Of a stretch of 64,000 nucleotides of DNA, positions 10,892-23,500 are shown piece by piece. Source of the DNA: Cladopsammia gracilis (taxonomy: Eukaryota; Cnidaria; Anthozoa; Scleractinia; Dendrophylliidae); contig JAJGOT010000113.1 in assembly GCA_022457155.1 (NCBI GenBank), positions 682,001 to 746,000 of the forward strand. The letters run 5' to 3'. The translations under genes and the position numbers were made by a program. Numbering within the stretch: position 1 is the stretch's first letter; each line of letters begins with the position of its first letter. A model generated the notes under the pieces. That model was given only the letters and a program-made list of their open reading frames with translations, was not told the DNA's origin and ran no database searches.

Positions 10892-11598
10892 TTGTTTTAG
10901 AAAACGCTTAGTGAGATAGTTGTCCGCAACAGAGCATTCATTTTAAGACTTTCTATTGCTGATGGGACTGTTTTGTTAGTCTTATTATTTACTGCCTTAC
11001 CCCACCCAACACAAAGGTAGCAATTGATTGGTAAAAGCTTTCTCCTACAACTTAAGTACTTATGTGTTGGGATTTTAAAGTGTTTTGATTTTTGTCATGT
11101 TAGTTTCTTCATTCTTTTAACGTTGTCCTAATTATCGCGTTCATGCTAATTATATGACACGTAATCGAGTGATTTATATTATTCTCAATTATTTTGTCAT
11201 ACTCTATTTCTAGAGTCAGTGCAGTGACGATTGAGATATCGAGTTCAAAAAGATATTTCTGTCAATTTTCCAAAATCGTCCTAGAATTTTCGAGGGTCAA
11301 ACGAACTTTCATTAAAGTAATTATGATATAAAATAGTGTGCATTTGTCTATTTTTGCACAAACATTAGTATAGTAAGTCTTGGTGAATAGAACTTGAAAA
11401 TAGAAATAAATAAATAAATAGTATGTTTAAACATGTAAAAGGCACCAGACGTTACATTATTTTATATGTTTAAAGATGATCCAAAACAATTTGTGAAGTT
11501 TTTCCAAGATCACCAACGGAGATCCAAAGTTGTTTTCAACTCTGCTGCACTGATCCTGTAAAGGGAAGAGACGTTAGGAATCGTAACGTCATAACTAA
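10892..11598. other. Gene-free 3' flank of the TPR-CHAT gene
   Basis: AT-rich sequence, possibly 3' UTR up to about 11430. No other feature is seen. Confidence 0.4.
11405..11419 (+). terminator. Candidate poly(A) signals for the TPR-CHAT gene
   Basis: Overlapping AATAAA hexamers (AAATAAATAAATAAAT) occur about 1 kb after the stop. They are the first AATAAA found downstream. Use is unproven, and low-complexity AT sequence could produce them by chance. Confidence 0.35.
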
Positions 11599-11767
11599 TA
11601 GACCTCTTTAGCTTGTATGTTTTGTTTTCCCAATGTAGTTCATGTGATGTTACCCTAGAGAACTGTTTCTTTTATTTTTTTTTATTTTTAATGTTTTCTT
11701 CACGTGCATAATGTATGCATAATTTACTTACATTGGGAAAACAAAACTTACAAGCTAAAGAGGTCTA
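11599..11767. mobile_element. Short MITE with 39-bp inverted repeats
   Basis: TAGACCTCTTTAGCTTGTAT at the left end and its complement at the right end form arms of about 39 bp with one or two mismatches around a ~90-bp T-rich centre. The ends suggest a TA target duplication. Non-coding. Confidence 0.82.
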
Positions 11768-12712
11768 CCGTAATTTTGTCATTTGAAAGATGAAAAAATA
11801 CGACTTTTATCACTAATAAAAATTCTTATAAAAGACCACACTTTATGTAACCTTTATTAGGACTACTTCTTTTGTTATCTTCAATCCGGTTAGAAGCAAA
11901 ACAGATAATAACCCGCCAGATGTCAAACAAAGAGTATTTTTATTTATATTTGCAGGTGTTGTTTTCAAGACCAGACCAAAGGACGGCAAATCAGCACTCA
12001 TTTCTTCTGAATCACGGACCTAATAAACTGAACAGTTCATCAAGATAGCAGGCGGAATAATCATGTCTTTTTTACATCTTTAAAAGATGTTTAGAGATGC
12101 CCCAAACTTTGAAACGTTTAACAGAGATGATTTCAACTCCACTAAACAGCAGACATGTATAGTCCATTAGGTTTATTTTGGTTCACTACGACCTCGCACC
12201 AGCAGCCGGTTCGAACTACACAAGTTCGAAACTGTAATTACAACAAGATATCCTTAACTTGCACTACACTTAACAGAGCTGAGCAACCGCTCACAAAAGA
12301 AACTACGGTTAGAACGGAGGCCAGAAAAAACCTGCCAGAAAAAACCCCTCTGGGGAAAAATATGCAGGAAATCTGAGTAGGAACCATGGCTCAAGCTCAA
12401 AACAATACAAGCCCATCCTACGAGGCTTTACAATACAAAGCTAAGCAAAACGAAATATAAATCCTCTTGTAAAAATGAAAAAACATTAATGAACTGGTGC
12501 AGGCCTAGAATGCCTCACCACGTGACAAACTATGACTTTATAAGCAGCATGATACCCATCATGCACTGTAACAGTCGAACCCAGCCCCTGCTGGTCCCGT
12601 GCCGTAGAAATATCAATTTCTGTCTAATTCGCATTGCCATTACTCAAACGCCAGAAATTACATTTGTCAACTGTACTACTCGACAAAGTAGGTTTTTTTT
12701 TTCCTTATGCCA
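11768..12712. other. Gene-free stretch
   Basis: Small unsupported ORFs only (12155-12376 and 12489-12722 have no motif). Nothing else seen. Confidence 0.4.
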
Positions 12713-12978
12713 TGTGACGTGAAAATCCGAGGCGATCGGGAATTTTGCTGTTTCCCAACCGTCCCAAATTGTGCCGATTAATGAAAACACGTATCCTATC
12801 TCCGATCATCTGGGATGGTCAGTTACAAATCAGGAAAATCGGAAGCGTTTCTATTTTCACGACGCGTCCCAGATTTCTGAGAAGGTCGGCGATTTTTCCG
12901 AGATATCGGCAAAATCTGGGACGGTCGGGAACAGCAAGAGCATCGATCGTCTGGGATTTTCCTAACATGTGAAAACCA
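12713..12978. repeat. Imperfect inverted-repeat element
   Basis: The left part (GTGAAAATCC...GCTGTTTCCCAACCGTCCCA) is mirrored by the right part (TGGGACGGTCGGGAACAGCA...GGATTTTCC...CATGTGAAAAC). The arms are about 60 bp and imperfect. Two overlapping + strand frames inside are by-products of the repeat. Confidence 0.6.
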
Positions 12979-13445
12979 CCTTGGGCTGAACTTACTATTA
13001 GTTAGTTTTCTCGTTTGGGTTCCTGATCGTTTTGTGCTGAATTGGTATTTTTAGTGGGAATCACCGTCTTCGATTCTATAATCGAGTTCTGGGGTAAGGG
13101 CAGTAAATCTCTCCGACTACGCTACAAACATGTTCCGTAAATATCAAAATATGATCTAAACAATTATTTGTTGAAATTTTACATTAAGAGCCTGCTTTTT
13201 AAAATGTCAGTTATTCAATCACAGCAGCAATGTGAAGGTCAAAGTTTCAATGGTCACGAGGATTTTGCTGCTTTCTGGTCAAAGCTGTACTAATTATTTG
13301 ACTATGTAAGTTTGCTCATAGACAAATGCAGCACAAAAGAAAAATAAAAAGTGATTTCCTATAAAGAAGATCACAACATATTCAAGTTTAAAGTGAATTT
13401 TCCAAAACACAAGGAAAGAGCTTGAAAAGATTGTTTGCAAGCCAT

Positions 13446-13480
<35 letters not shown>

Positions 13481-14941
13481 TTATTCAACTAAACTAGTTA
13501 AAGTATAAATACAAATAAGTTCTTGAACAGGAAATGCAGAGGTTAACCCTGTAGCCATAGACAACTCATAATGCTTTAATACCTTAGTTATCTTTTTAAC
13601 AAAATTATACCATTAGTTTTTAGGATTCCGTTGATACAAATACGGTTTTTGTCTTTTCGAAGTGACACTAACTAGCTGACATTGCCATTGCCATTGACTT
13701 TAGTTATATATTTTTTGAAGCTCTTAACCGGTGCGCCTTATGGTAGCTTTCTTTACAACAACTATTTTTAACAAATTAAAGGGAACATTTGCTAGCGAAT
13801 AGGATTTTTATGCCTTCTTCCCTCTTGCAGTTTTGATTTCGTTTTCTTAACTTATATTTAGTTCATTATGTAGCATGGCATAGAGCTACTTGTTGTGTGA
13901 CAACATCCGGGCTTATGCAGTGGGGTCAGGATTAGACAATTGGGTATACCCTCTAGCAAGATAAGCAATTGTGCGACGTCGTCATACAATCTATCAGTCA
14001 TTGCAGCGAAGACGTGTTTCACTTTGCCCGCCTCCTCCCCATTCCCTGACCTCTTTGCTTAAGTCTGTCTTTGTTTTGCACATTTGTTTGCGTTTTTTAG
14101 TGTCCTCGCCTTTACTAGGCCAAAAAATTTAAAAAAATTATTTCACTGTGAATAAATAAAAGCGGCTTTGGTTCTTTGCCCTTAGCCATTTTACTCCCGG
14201 CATTCTTGCATGGTATTGTTTCGCTACCCAGATAGCCCAGTAAACAAGCTCACACAATGCATCTCTTCTCAAATAATGATATTGTCAGCTGCAAGGGCGC
14301 GGGAGTAAGGCATAAACGATATTTAGAAAAATTACCGACTTTTACAGTATTAGAAAGGCTTTAATCAGATTAAAAGGCAACCATTTTAGTATAGTAGTTG
14401 TAACTAGTAGTGACGATTCGTTATGAAGGGCGGGCGGTTACATTCACCGTGTCACTGCTGTGTTTTGTTCCGTTATGGAAGACAAATTGTAAAAAGACAA
14501 AATTTCTGGTCCCACTGGAAGGTCGTCTTAACGATTTCTTACAGGCTTGAGGCCGACAAAGATTTCAAGAGAGATATGAACATCTACAGTTTCATCCACG
14601 AGATCACTTTTACGGGAACACGATACGTCGGTTACTGAAAGTGGTGGTTAAGAAAATATCCCGCGTTAGCTGAATCTAACAATTTGTAAATATCGGGTGT
14701 AGGGGGAGGATTCCTGCACAAACGTGCTGCTTGTTTAGGGTTTAAAATCAAGTTTTATTACTTTTTAGAGCGACACTTTCAAAGTGTCCTCAGTTGTCGA
14801 TATCGGGGTACCTTAAGGGGTAAAAAAGTTAGAGATCTCCAGTTACGAATGATCCAGTGTACAATTCTTTTCAGCAGAAAGTAGAGCTTTTATTTCGTAA
14901 TGAAGACTAATTTTACGCATATTTTAATGTAAGAGATCTTA
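12979..14941. other. Gene-free stretch with an (AAT)n microsatellite
   Basis: A run of about eleven AAT repeats lies at 13447-13481. The ORF at 14423-14638 has no motif. No gene could be supported. Confidence 0.45.
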
Positions 14942-17260
14942 TAACTTTGTTACTTGATAGCTAGGGCCATCTACTTAAACGAAGTCTAACTTTGTTACTT
15001 GATAGCTAGGGTCGTCTACTTAAACGAAGTCTAACTTTGTTACTTGATAGCTAGGGCCGTCTACTTAAACGAAGTTTAACTTTGTTACGTGATAGCTAGG
15101 GCCGTCTACTTAAACGAAGTCTAACTTTGTTACTTGATAGCTAGGGCCGTCTACTTAAACGAAGTTTAACTTTGTTACGTGATAGCTAGGGCCGTCTACT
15201 TAAACGAAGTCTAACTTTGTTACGTGATAGCTAGGGCCGTCTACTTAAACGAAATCTAACTTTGTTACGTGATAGCTAGGGTCGTCTACTTAAACGAAAT
15301 CTAACTTTGTTACGTGATAGCTAGGGCCGTCTACTTAAATGAAGTCTAACTTTGTTACGTGATAGCTAGGGCCGTCTACTTAAACGAAGTCTAACTTTGT
15401 TACTTGATAGCTAGGGTCGTCTACTTAAACGAAATCTAACTTTGTTACTTGATAGCTAGGGTCGTCTACTTAAACGAAGTCTAACTTTGTTTATACGTGA
15501 TAGCTAGGGTCGTCTACTTAAACGAAGTCTAACTTTGTTACTTGATAGCTAGGGCCGTCTACTTAAACGAAATCTAACTTTGTTTATACGTGATAGCTAG
15601 GGCCGTCTACTTAAACGAAATCTAACTTTGTTACTTGATAGCTAGGGCCGTCTACTTAAACGAAATCTAACTTTGTTTATACGTGATAGCTAGGGCCGTC
15701 TACTTAAACGAAGTCTAACTTTGTTACTTGATAGCAAGGGCCGTCTACTTAAACGAAGTCTAACTTTGTTACTTGATAGCTAGGGCCGTCTACTTAAACG
15801 AAATCTAACTTTGTTTATACGTGATAGCTAGGGCCGTCTACTTAAACGAAATCTAACTTTGTTACTTGATAGCTAGGGCCGTCTACTTAAACGAAATCTA
15901 ACTTTGTTTATACGTGATAGCTAGGGCCGTCTACTTAAACGAAATCTAACTTTGTTTATACGTGATAGCTAGGGCCGTCTACTTAAACGAAGTCTAACTT
16001 TGTTACTTGATAGCTAGGGCCGTCTACTTAAACGAAATCTAACTTTGTTTATACGTGATAGCTAGGGCCGTCTACTTAAACGAAATCTAACTTTGTTACT
16101 TGATAGCTAGGGCCGTCTACTTAAACGAAGTCTAACTTTGTTTATACGTGATAGCTAGGGCCGTCTACTTAAACGAAGTCTAACTTTGTTTATACGTGAT
16201 AGCTAGGGCCGTCTACTTAAACGAAATCTAACTTTGTTTATACGTGATAGCTAGGGCCGTCTACTTAAACGAAATCTAATTTTGTTTATACGTGATAGCT
16301 AGGGCCGTCTACTTAAACGAAGTCTAACTTTGTTACTTGTTAGCTAGGGCCGTCTACTTAAACGAAATCTAACTTTGTTTATACGTGATAGCTAGGGCCG
16401 TCTACTTAAACGAAATCTAACTTTGTTTATACGTGATAGCTAGGGCCGTCTACTTAAACGAAGTCTAACTTTGTTACTTGATAGCTAGGGCCGTCTACTT
16501 AAACGAAATCTAACTTTGTTTATACGTGATAGCTAGGGCCGTCTACTTAAACGAAATCTAACTTTGTTTATACGTGATAGCTAGGGCCGTCTACTTAAAC
16601 GAAGTCTAACTTTGTTACTTGATAGCTAGGGCCGTCTACTTAAACGAAATCTAACTTTGTTTATACGTGATAGCTAGGGCCGTCTACTTAAACGAAATCT
16701 AACTTTGTTTATACGTGATAGCTAGGGCCGTCTACTTAAATGAAGTCTAACTTTGTTACTTGATAGCTAGGGCCGTCTACTTAAACGAAGTCTAACTTTG
16801 TTACTTGATAGCTAAGGCCGTCTACTTGAACGAAATCTAACTTTGTTTATACGTGATAGCTAGGGCCGTCTACTTAAACGAAATCTAACTTTGTTTATAC
16901 GTGATAGCTAGGGCCGTCTACTTAAACGAAGTCTAACTTTGTTACTTGATAGCTAGGGCCGTCTACTTAAACGAAATCTAACTTTGTTTATACGTGATAG
17001 CTAGGGCCGTCTACTTAAACGAAGTCTAACTTTGTTACTTGATAGCTAGGGCCGTCTACTTAAACGAAGTCTAACTTTGTTTATACGTGATAGCTAGGGC
17101 CGTCTACTTAAACGAAGTCTAACTTTGTTACGTGATAGCTAAGGCCGTCTACTTAAACGAAGTCTAACTTTGTTACTTGATAGCTAGGGCCGTCTACTTA
17201 AACGAAATCTAACTTTGTTACTTGATAGCTAGGGCCATCTACTTAAACGAAGTCTAACTT
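14942..17260. repeat. Minisatellite of 45- and 48-bp units, ~50 copies
   Basis: Each unit contains TAACTTTGTT, GATAGCTAGGGCCGTCTAC and TTAAACGAA. The first 12 units (14942-15481) are all 45 bp with TTACTTG or TTACGTG. From 15482 a 48-bp form with TTTATACGTG appears and mixes with the 45-bp form, often as the trimer 48-48-45 (141 bp), most regularly at about 16330-16760. GAAGTC tends to precede 45-bp units and GAAATC 48-bp units. The first and last units share the variant GGGCCATCTAC. All frames contain stops, so it is not coding. Confidence 0.95.
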
Positions 17261-17587
17261 GGACCGCGGTTTAACGTTCAACTCCCAGGAGTGACATGCA
17301 AACGTTCTGCCAAAGAGATTTCGTTTGAATGGCCGCATCATGGGATTTCGTAAACAGACTCAAAAATTAGAACTACAGTACATGTCTCCATAATTAACTC
17401 TGGGAGTGAAAGAGTTAAGACAATTGATGGACCTCCACATCTGTCTGTAAGTGGGTCAATTCATTTTAGCTGGAGAAATGTTTTTCTAGTCTGCGCTATA
17501 TGCCTTTTTGACACTGTTTTAGTAAAGACCGTGTTACCGCGGTTTTTGTTAAACATCGTCTAAACTTCGTTTAAATACACGGCCCTG
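17231..17587. mobile_element. Candidate inverted-repeat element whose left end is the last minisatellite unit
   Basis: The reverse complement of 17540-17586 reads AGGGCCGTGTATTTAAACGA, then AGTTTAGACG. It matches the minisatellite segment AGGGCC-TCTACTTAAACGAAGTCTAA in the last unit. Both ends also carry ACCGCGGT just inside. This fits a MITE-like element whose left terminus was amplified into the adjacent array. The match is imperfect and the origin is inferred. Confidence 0.45.
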
Positions 17588-17879
17588 ACTTTAAAATTAA
17601 TGGACTTTCCAATTCTGGGAACTTTTGTACAGTGTTGGTCGTTTAAAAAAAACCGAAATGGCAATGATGACGCCTGAAATATGATCATAACGATGACGTT
17701 GCTAATGTACATAATGTCAATATATTAATAAAACAAGTTGCAAAGCACAGTCCCTAACATTACCAAGCTCTAAATGATGATTATCCTTACAAGCTAGAAT
17801 GCACTCAATCTTCAAGAAAGAATTAAATATGAGAGTTCACAACATGTTCAAATAAATGCGCGTGCTATGATTGCGTGCT

Positions 17880-18142
17880 ATTATAACTCCATAAAGCTTG
17901 CGTATTACGTCACACGCTTGCTTTATGGAGTTATAATGCACGGAGTATAGGTCACCAGCATGAGCGCGCGCAAATCATAGGAGCATTTGTGCATTGTTGA
18001 GTTATATAAGCATTTGGGAATTTCAAAAAAAAAAAAACTCTGAAAGTGCTGAAAGAAGCATTCGCCTGTGGCTCGTGCTTGTTTCAGCATTTCTCTCGTC
18101 TTTTTAAAATTCCCGCGTGCTTATGTAACACAACGATGCACT
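17880..18142. repeat. Hairpin plus adjacent MITE-like inverted repeat
   Basis: TTATAACTCCATAAAGC and GCTTTATGGAGTTATAA form a 17-bp-arm hairpin at 17880-17934. Next to it, the arms near 17990-18024 and 18107-18141 (TTATATAAGCATTTGGGAATT against AAAATTCCCGCGTGCTTAT) are imperfect complements. The string at 17936-17972 also occurs at 6341. Confidence 0.55.
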
Positions 18143-18500
18143 GTGTCGCACTTACTATTCCCTTAACGTTTGTGACCGTTAACAGAATATAATCATAAGG
18201 AAGTGGAACGGCCTTCCTGTCGATGTTGTCGAAGAACAATTTACTGATTATTTAAATACATGTTTTCTATAAAAAAAATTACATTGTTATCATCTAATTT
18301 TATTCACCAATTTTTACAGTTGCTGCGTTGTCTGTACTGAATTTTAGAAGGGAAACGTATAACATTTATGTATATCCCACGCCAGTGATAGTCTGTCTCT
18401 AGTTATTTTTACTACTCAAACTCGTTTGTAATTAATCACGATTGAACAAACAAGCGTGAGGTGGTTTGAAAGCCCAATTTACAATTGTCTGCTTAGTAAC
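18143..18500. other. Gene-free stretch
   Basis: Nothing recognisable. Confidence 0.35.
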
Positions 18501-18703
18501 CTGTCCTTTGAGTGAAAGTGAGGCTGTAGTTCACGTTGCTTTAATACAAACCTTCCTTGTTTTTCATATGTAAATCATGTCGTTCTTATGCTAACCAGTT
18601 TTTGTTGAACTTATTTGCATACGAAAAGCAGATAAGTTTAAGTTTAAGTTTGTATCAAAAACAAAATCAACTCCAGCCTCACTTTCACTCGAAAGCCAAG
18701 GTA
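18501..18703. repeat. Fold-back element
   Basis: CTTTGAGTGAAAGTGAGGCT near 18508 is answered by AGCCTCACTTTCACTCGAAAG near 18676, and the arms continue through a TTTGTATCAAAAAC-type block. The same architecture occurs in the better preserved copy at 28383-28571. Confidence 0.6.
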
Positions 18704-18845
18704 CTACGGGTACTACGGGTACTACGGGTACTACGGGTACTACGGGTACTACGGGTACAACGGGTACTACGGGTACTACGGGTACTACGGGTACAACGGG
18801 TACTACGGGTACTACGGGTACAACGGGTACTACGGGTACCACGAC
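18699..18845. repeat. 9-bp minisatellite (GGTACTACG)n
   Basis: About 16 units with scattered ACTACG to ACAACG changes. It creates apparent (RVL)n and (VVP)n ORFs on the two strands; these are artefacts of a 9-bp period without stops. Confidence 0.92.
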
Positions 18846-19460
18846 TACAACTCGAAGTCGGTTAAAAAAAAATCGGCTGCGCTTCGTTTTTTTCAACCCA
18901 CTTCTCGGTGTTCGGAAATCCTCATGAAACAATTTTCCTCGCGTTTGATATATAACACAGACAGTGTGTATACATTATAACGTCATTAATGTAAGCTTTG
19001 ATAATCGAACGTGACCTGACAAAGCGGCAAAGGTTCTTGCTGTTGTTATTTTAGGAGAATTTGAGCGCTTTATCATCGTTTTAGAATTTGTTTAATTTGT
19101 AATTGTTCTTATTTCCTTCTTAGAAGGAAATGTAACGATAGCTAAGCTACAACGCTTTATAAGATAGCGCTCAAATTGCCCACGACCAACACTGCAACCA
19201 AATGCCGATTTTGTCAGGTCACTTTTCTGCTGTTATGACCAAATAATTAACACCCAGCGATTGTGACTGAACAAACAATAACTTAAAACGAATTGTCATT
19301 GCAATAGCGTATGTATGGCGGAATTGACTCTCTCAATGTCATCTTCTCTTTGCTTTTTTAAACTAAGGTAATGAGAATATGGTGACGTATAAAAATTACT
19401 CACAATCATGGTCAAATTGTTGGGAATGACCCACTTTTCAGTTATCTCTCTGTAACCCTC
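18846..19460. other. Gene-free stretch
   Basis: A pair of related blocks (TTTTGTTATTTTAGGAGAATTTGAGCGCTTTAT split, near 19040, and AAGATAGCGCTCAAATTGCC near 19161) form a weak inverted repeat. No gene. Confidence 0.35.
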
Positions 19461-19650
19461 TCCCCCCCCCCCCCCCCCCCCCCCCAACCCCCATATCCTG
19501 TCTTTACAATGTTGCGTATGAATAGATTTTCTTCCTTCTTGGAAGTGGTATCTCTCTAACCCCAACGCCTCTCCCCCCTCCCCCCTTAACCCCCCCCCCC
19601 CACCGGTCTTTACAATGTTGTGTATGAATTTTTTTTCCTTCTTTGGAGTG
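19461..19650. repeat. C-rich tracts with a ~115-bp local duplication
   Basis: Two long C runs (about 22 and 14 bases) are each followed by a copy of TCTTTACAATGTTG-GTATGAAT...TTCCTTCTT. The duplication spans about 19500-19650. The glycine-rich minus-strand frame at 19296-19739 is the translation of these C tracts. Confidence 0.7.
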
Positions 19651-19715
19651 GTATACCGAGGGACCAGCTGTAGCTGTGACCGCTTTGAGAGACGTGACTG
19701 TATTTTACGTTTACT

Positions 19716-19849
19716 GGGGCCGGATTCACGAAGAAACATTATAGTTAAGTATTGTTGTTATTGTTACGATATGTTAAGACATATCCAAAGTATTGTTAAC
19801 AATACTTTGGATATGTCTTAACTTAGGAGGGTTTCGTGAATCCGGCCCC
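19716..19849. mobile_element. Short MITE with a perfect 50-bp central palindrome
   Basis: The termini GGGGCCGGATTCACGAA and TTCGTGAATCCGGCCCC are exact complements. Inside, 19773-19822 is a perfect palindrome with 25-bp arms (arm ends GTTAAGACATATCC; centre GTTAAC). The transcript would form a near-continuous hairpin. Confidence 0.88.
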
Positions 19850-20519
19850 TGGACGATAAATAATTATTATCTATATGGTTAACAGTGAACATGTTGTTCT
19901 GGCTTGAAAATTAGGGAGCTTAAGCAGCCGCGATGGTTACGGGAACGAGAACGTCACAAAACAATTGTTCTAATTAATGTGCGTTTTACATTTTGGTTCA
20001 TTTTCTCTGCCATTCTCTGCAAAATAACGCCAAATGGCAAAGGTCCAGCTTTCGTGGAGAACGTGAACGCACGACGGTTACCTTTTCTTTCTCCACCTCA
20101 ACTTGAAATCCGTACTTACAAATTCATCTTCTGGGTAATTCATAGTTATTAGACCAACTACAGTTGCAAATTGGAACAGTTGTGAAGTAGTCTGAAAGAA
20201 CGTTTGAAAGAACTTTAACTTTAACTTTGAAAGAACTTTAACTAAGGTTTTCGTTGGCGTTGCCGTCGTGGTTGCTTCAGGTCCCTGGTTAGTTTGCCTG
20301 GAAGCTTCTACACTGTTCCTTTGATAGACCAATCCGTGCTAGAGGAACGATCGTACCAGACGAGCTCAAATGATCATTAACTCGCCACACTTAAAATGTC
20401 CGTTCCTTGTGATATGAGTGTGAACAGTAAATCCGTGGCCTTGAATGGTCTGTGATTGATTCCTGTCACGGAGTCCAACTGTACACTCGATTCGATTTAG
20501 TGTGGACACAAAGCAATGA
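19850..20519. other. Gene-free stretch, probably 3' flank of the minus-strand reductase gene
   Basis: It includes a short direct repeat, AACTTTAACTTTGAAAGAAC, near 20212-20240. No poly(A) hexamer for the minus-strand gene could be picked out. Confidence 0.35.
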
Positions 20520-23500
20520 TCAGCCGAGGAAAGCATGGATCATTTTCCCAGTGTAACTGAGGTCTTTCAGCATGCTGCAAAGTAAAAAATACGACATTGT
20601 TCGACAAGATGAAATTAAACTGAAACTAAGCTAACATAAATGTCAATGCACAACTGTTGTACAGCTAAAAATGTAAAATAAACTAGAAAGCACAACAAAA
20701 CGTGAGATTGTCAAAAGCAGTGTTGCGTGAGCAATATACACGTACGTGCAACTTGTCTCGCAACGGCTTTGTACAAAGTGGGAGACAAGGGTTGTTTACC
20801 ATTTACCCAAAAATTCCGGAAATTTCGGTCAGAATGTAAATGGTAAGACAATTTTGGCTCGACCGACGGGAAAATTTCCGCAATAAACGGAACGTCTTGA
20901 AAGGTAGTCCAAAATTTCCAACCGAAATTTCCGAACGGAAATGTGTTAACCATTTGCTTTTATCTACTAGTTCCAGACCTAGGCCTGCGCCAGTTTTGAT
21001 GCATAAGCGTGGTAACTCAGCTCGTTTCTGGTGTCGATAGTAAATGGTATACGCCAATCTCAAACGGAATTTCCCTTTCTGGAGTTTGCTTACCATTTAC
21101 ACAAACCGTGGACCAACCGGTTTTCCCTTGTAAATGGTAAACAACCTGGGTGAACCTTTACTGGAAGTTATTCACACTACATAAAATGTACGGATTTTGG
21201 TAAACAACCAAGTTGTCGAAGGGATTGTTACACTGTGCTACTAAAAAAAGGTGACTGCAACCATTGCAGAAATTAGAGCTGGATTCTACTTTATTCTACC
21301 AAACGCAAACTACTTTTGCAGCATTTGTCGAACGTCATTTCGACAATGTTCCTGTAACTTGTCTCACAACACCGTTGCACTGTAGCACTCTACTTTATAC
21401 ACAGATTAGTCCTCTCACCTGACCATGTGCTGTGTAAAGGCGTCAGGACCACACACGCCAATCAGCAACTCGTGTTCATGACCAGCGCTAGGGGGAGGGG
21501 GTAAGATTTCTAACAGCATCTCCATAGAAACACGGCCTTCATAGCCTTCCCACTCGGGGGTGGGCTGTGACACTGTGTAGAACACTTGAAATCTACAATA
21601 ATATTAAAGCATCCTGTGAGATGCAGTTTTCTATGGGGCGCCAAATGTAAATTTATTATTTAGCACAAATATAATTATAACGTTTTTTACCTTATTTATA
21701 AATAATTGGCGAACTTAATTTATTGTTTATATATAATGAAAGATGCCTATACATATGTATAAAAATTTAATTATCGCACAGTCTGATTTATGAATCATGT
21801 TTCTTCGCTTGACAATTATTTATAAATAATAAGTTTATGAAAGTGATTATTTATATATCACTGAAGAGCGAAATTCATGATTTATATATCATGACTTTTG
21901 TAACATAATTTGATTGTTGCTCGAATGTTCCAGATGACATATTTTGGATAAACCTCTCACCTTTGGCCAGCAGATTCAGCTAGCTCGTCTAAGTGCTGTT
22001 TCCATAAGATGTCTTTTTCCTGATGATTTGCAAACAACAGCTTGATGGACCTGTAAAAGAAGAACAAAATAAATCAGGTAAACAAAACGAGTGATATGGT
22101 TTCGTTACATACTCATCAAGAAAGAATATACCACTGCCAAAATCTTTCTCGTTTCTACGATTCACAGGAGCTCCCAGGCGACCAATAAGGCTTTTAGCGC
22201 AAAGGCCCAAAATATGGTCAAACATCTTCTGATAGGATCCTTCTTTAATTGGACACTCGTTAAATGTACTCAGTCTGTGTGTGGCTCTATTAAAGACAAC
22301 TTACATACAGCTACATCGATTTAGTTCCAGACACCTTTCGCAAGGCAAAGTTCGCATTGAAAGCTCGCTATAAAATGTATACGTTTTTGGTTCATGGACC
22401 AATAAAGCCAGGCTGTTTGGGGCAAGACCAACGCAAGCGATTATCTTGGTCAGAAGTTCAAGAGAATGCTCCAAAAGTTCTTGTTCACCATTTTGTCTTA
22501 CTTTAAATTAAGAACTATCGAATTCCATGGCAAAGTCCGTAGAAAACCTGGAAACGTATTAGCATTTTTTTAATGTTTTGGCCAAACTTGTCACTTATAC
22601 GATTTCTTTCACCAATCAACAATCGTAAATTTTATTTTGTAATTGTCATTCTAAACTCTAATTTATAAATCAACATTTATTACCGACAGTTACTTACTTT
22701 TCAGCTGACGAGTTCTCCAGGACTGTTTGCCGAATAAGTCTCACCATTGGCGTGAATCCTGTCAAACAAACTCCAATTAACAAATTTTGGATAACCAACC
22801 TTTCTTTATTGTTTTTCCCTATGACGACAACAAATGTTTGAATACTCCAGCAAATAACACAATGCAACAGGGGCCGTCAATCACTTTTAGTATGACACGC
22901 TACACTATGACTGACCGATTGACTCAGTGACTGATTGACTGACTGAGTCAACACTATGACTGACCAATTGACTGATTGACTGACTGAGTCAACACTATGA
23001 CTGACCAATTGACTGATTGACTGACTGAGTCAACACTATGACTGACCAATTGACTCAGTGACTGATTGACTGACTGAGTTAACACTATGACTGACCAATT
23101 GACTCAGTGACTGATTGACTGACTGAGTCAACACTATGACTGACCAATTGACTCAGTGACTGATTGACTGACTGAGTCAACACTATGACTGAGCGATTGA
23201 CTTAGTGACTGATTGACTGACTGAATCAGCATGTGAATGATTGACTGATTAGTAAATCAATTAAAAAAATAAAAAATAAATAAATACATTTATTTTAAGT
23301 GTCAAAGGTATTTAGCATGCGAGTACTAATTGGGGACACTTTCCAGATCTAAGTAAGTATTTATCTATTTAAGTAATAGTTGATTGACTATCTGGTTGAC
23401 TGACTGACTGACTGACTGACTGACTGACCGACTGAGCATGTGAATGGTTGATGGTTAGTTGATTCACTATCTGGATGACTGGATGACTGACTGACTCACT

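Noticed and set aside
14942..17260. Regular 45-48 bp repeats as a CRISPR array
   Set aside because: Units are contiguous with no unique spacers, and the genome is a metazoan with introns and transposons.
18557..18932. Low-complexity proteins with RVL or VVP repeats on both strands
   Set aside because: They are translations of a 9-bp minisatellite without stops.
19296..19739. 147-codon minus-strand glycine-rich protein
   Set aside because: The glycines come from C homopolymers and the rest matches a local duplication and a MITE.
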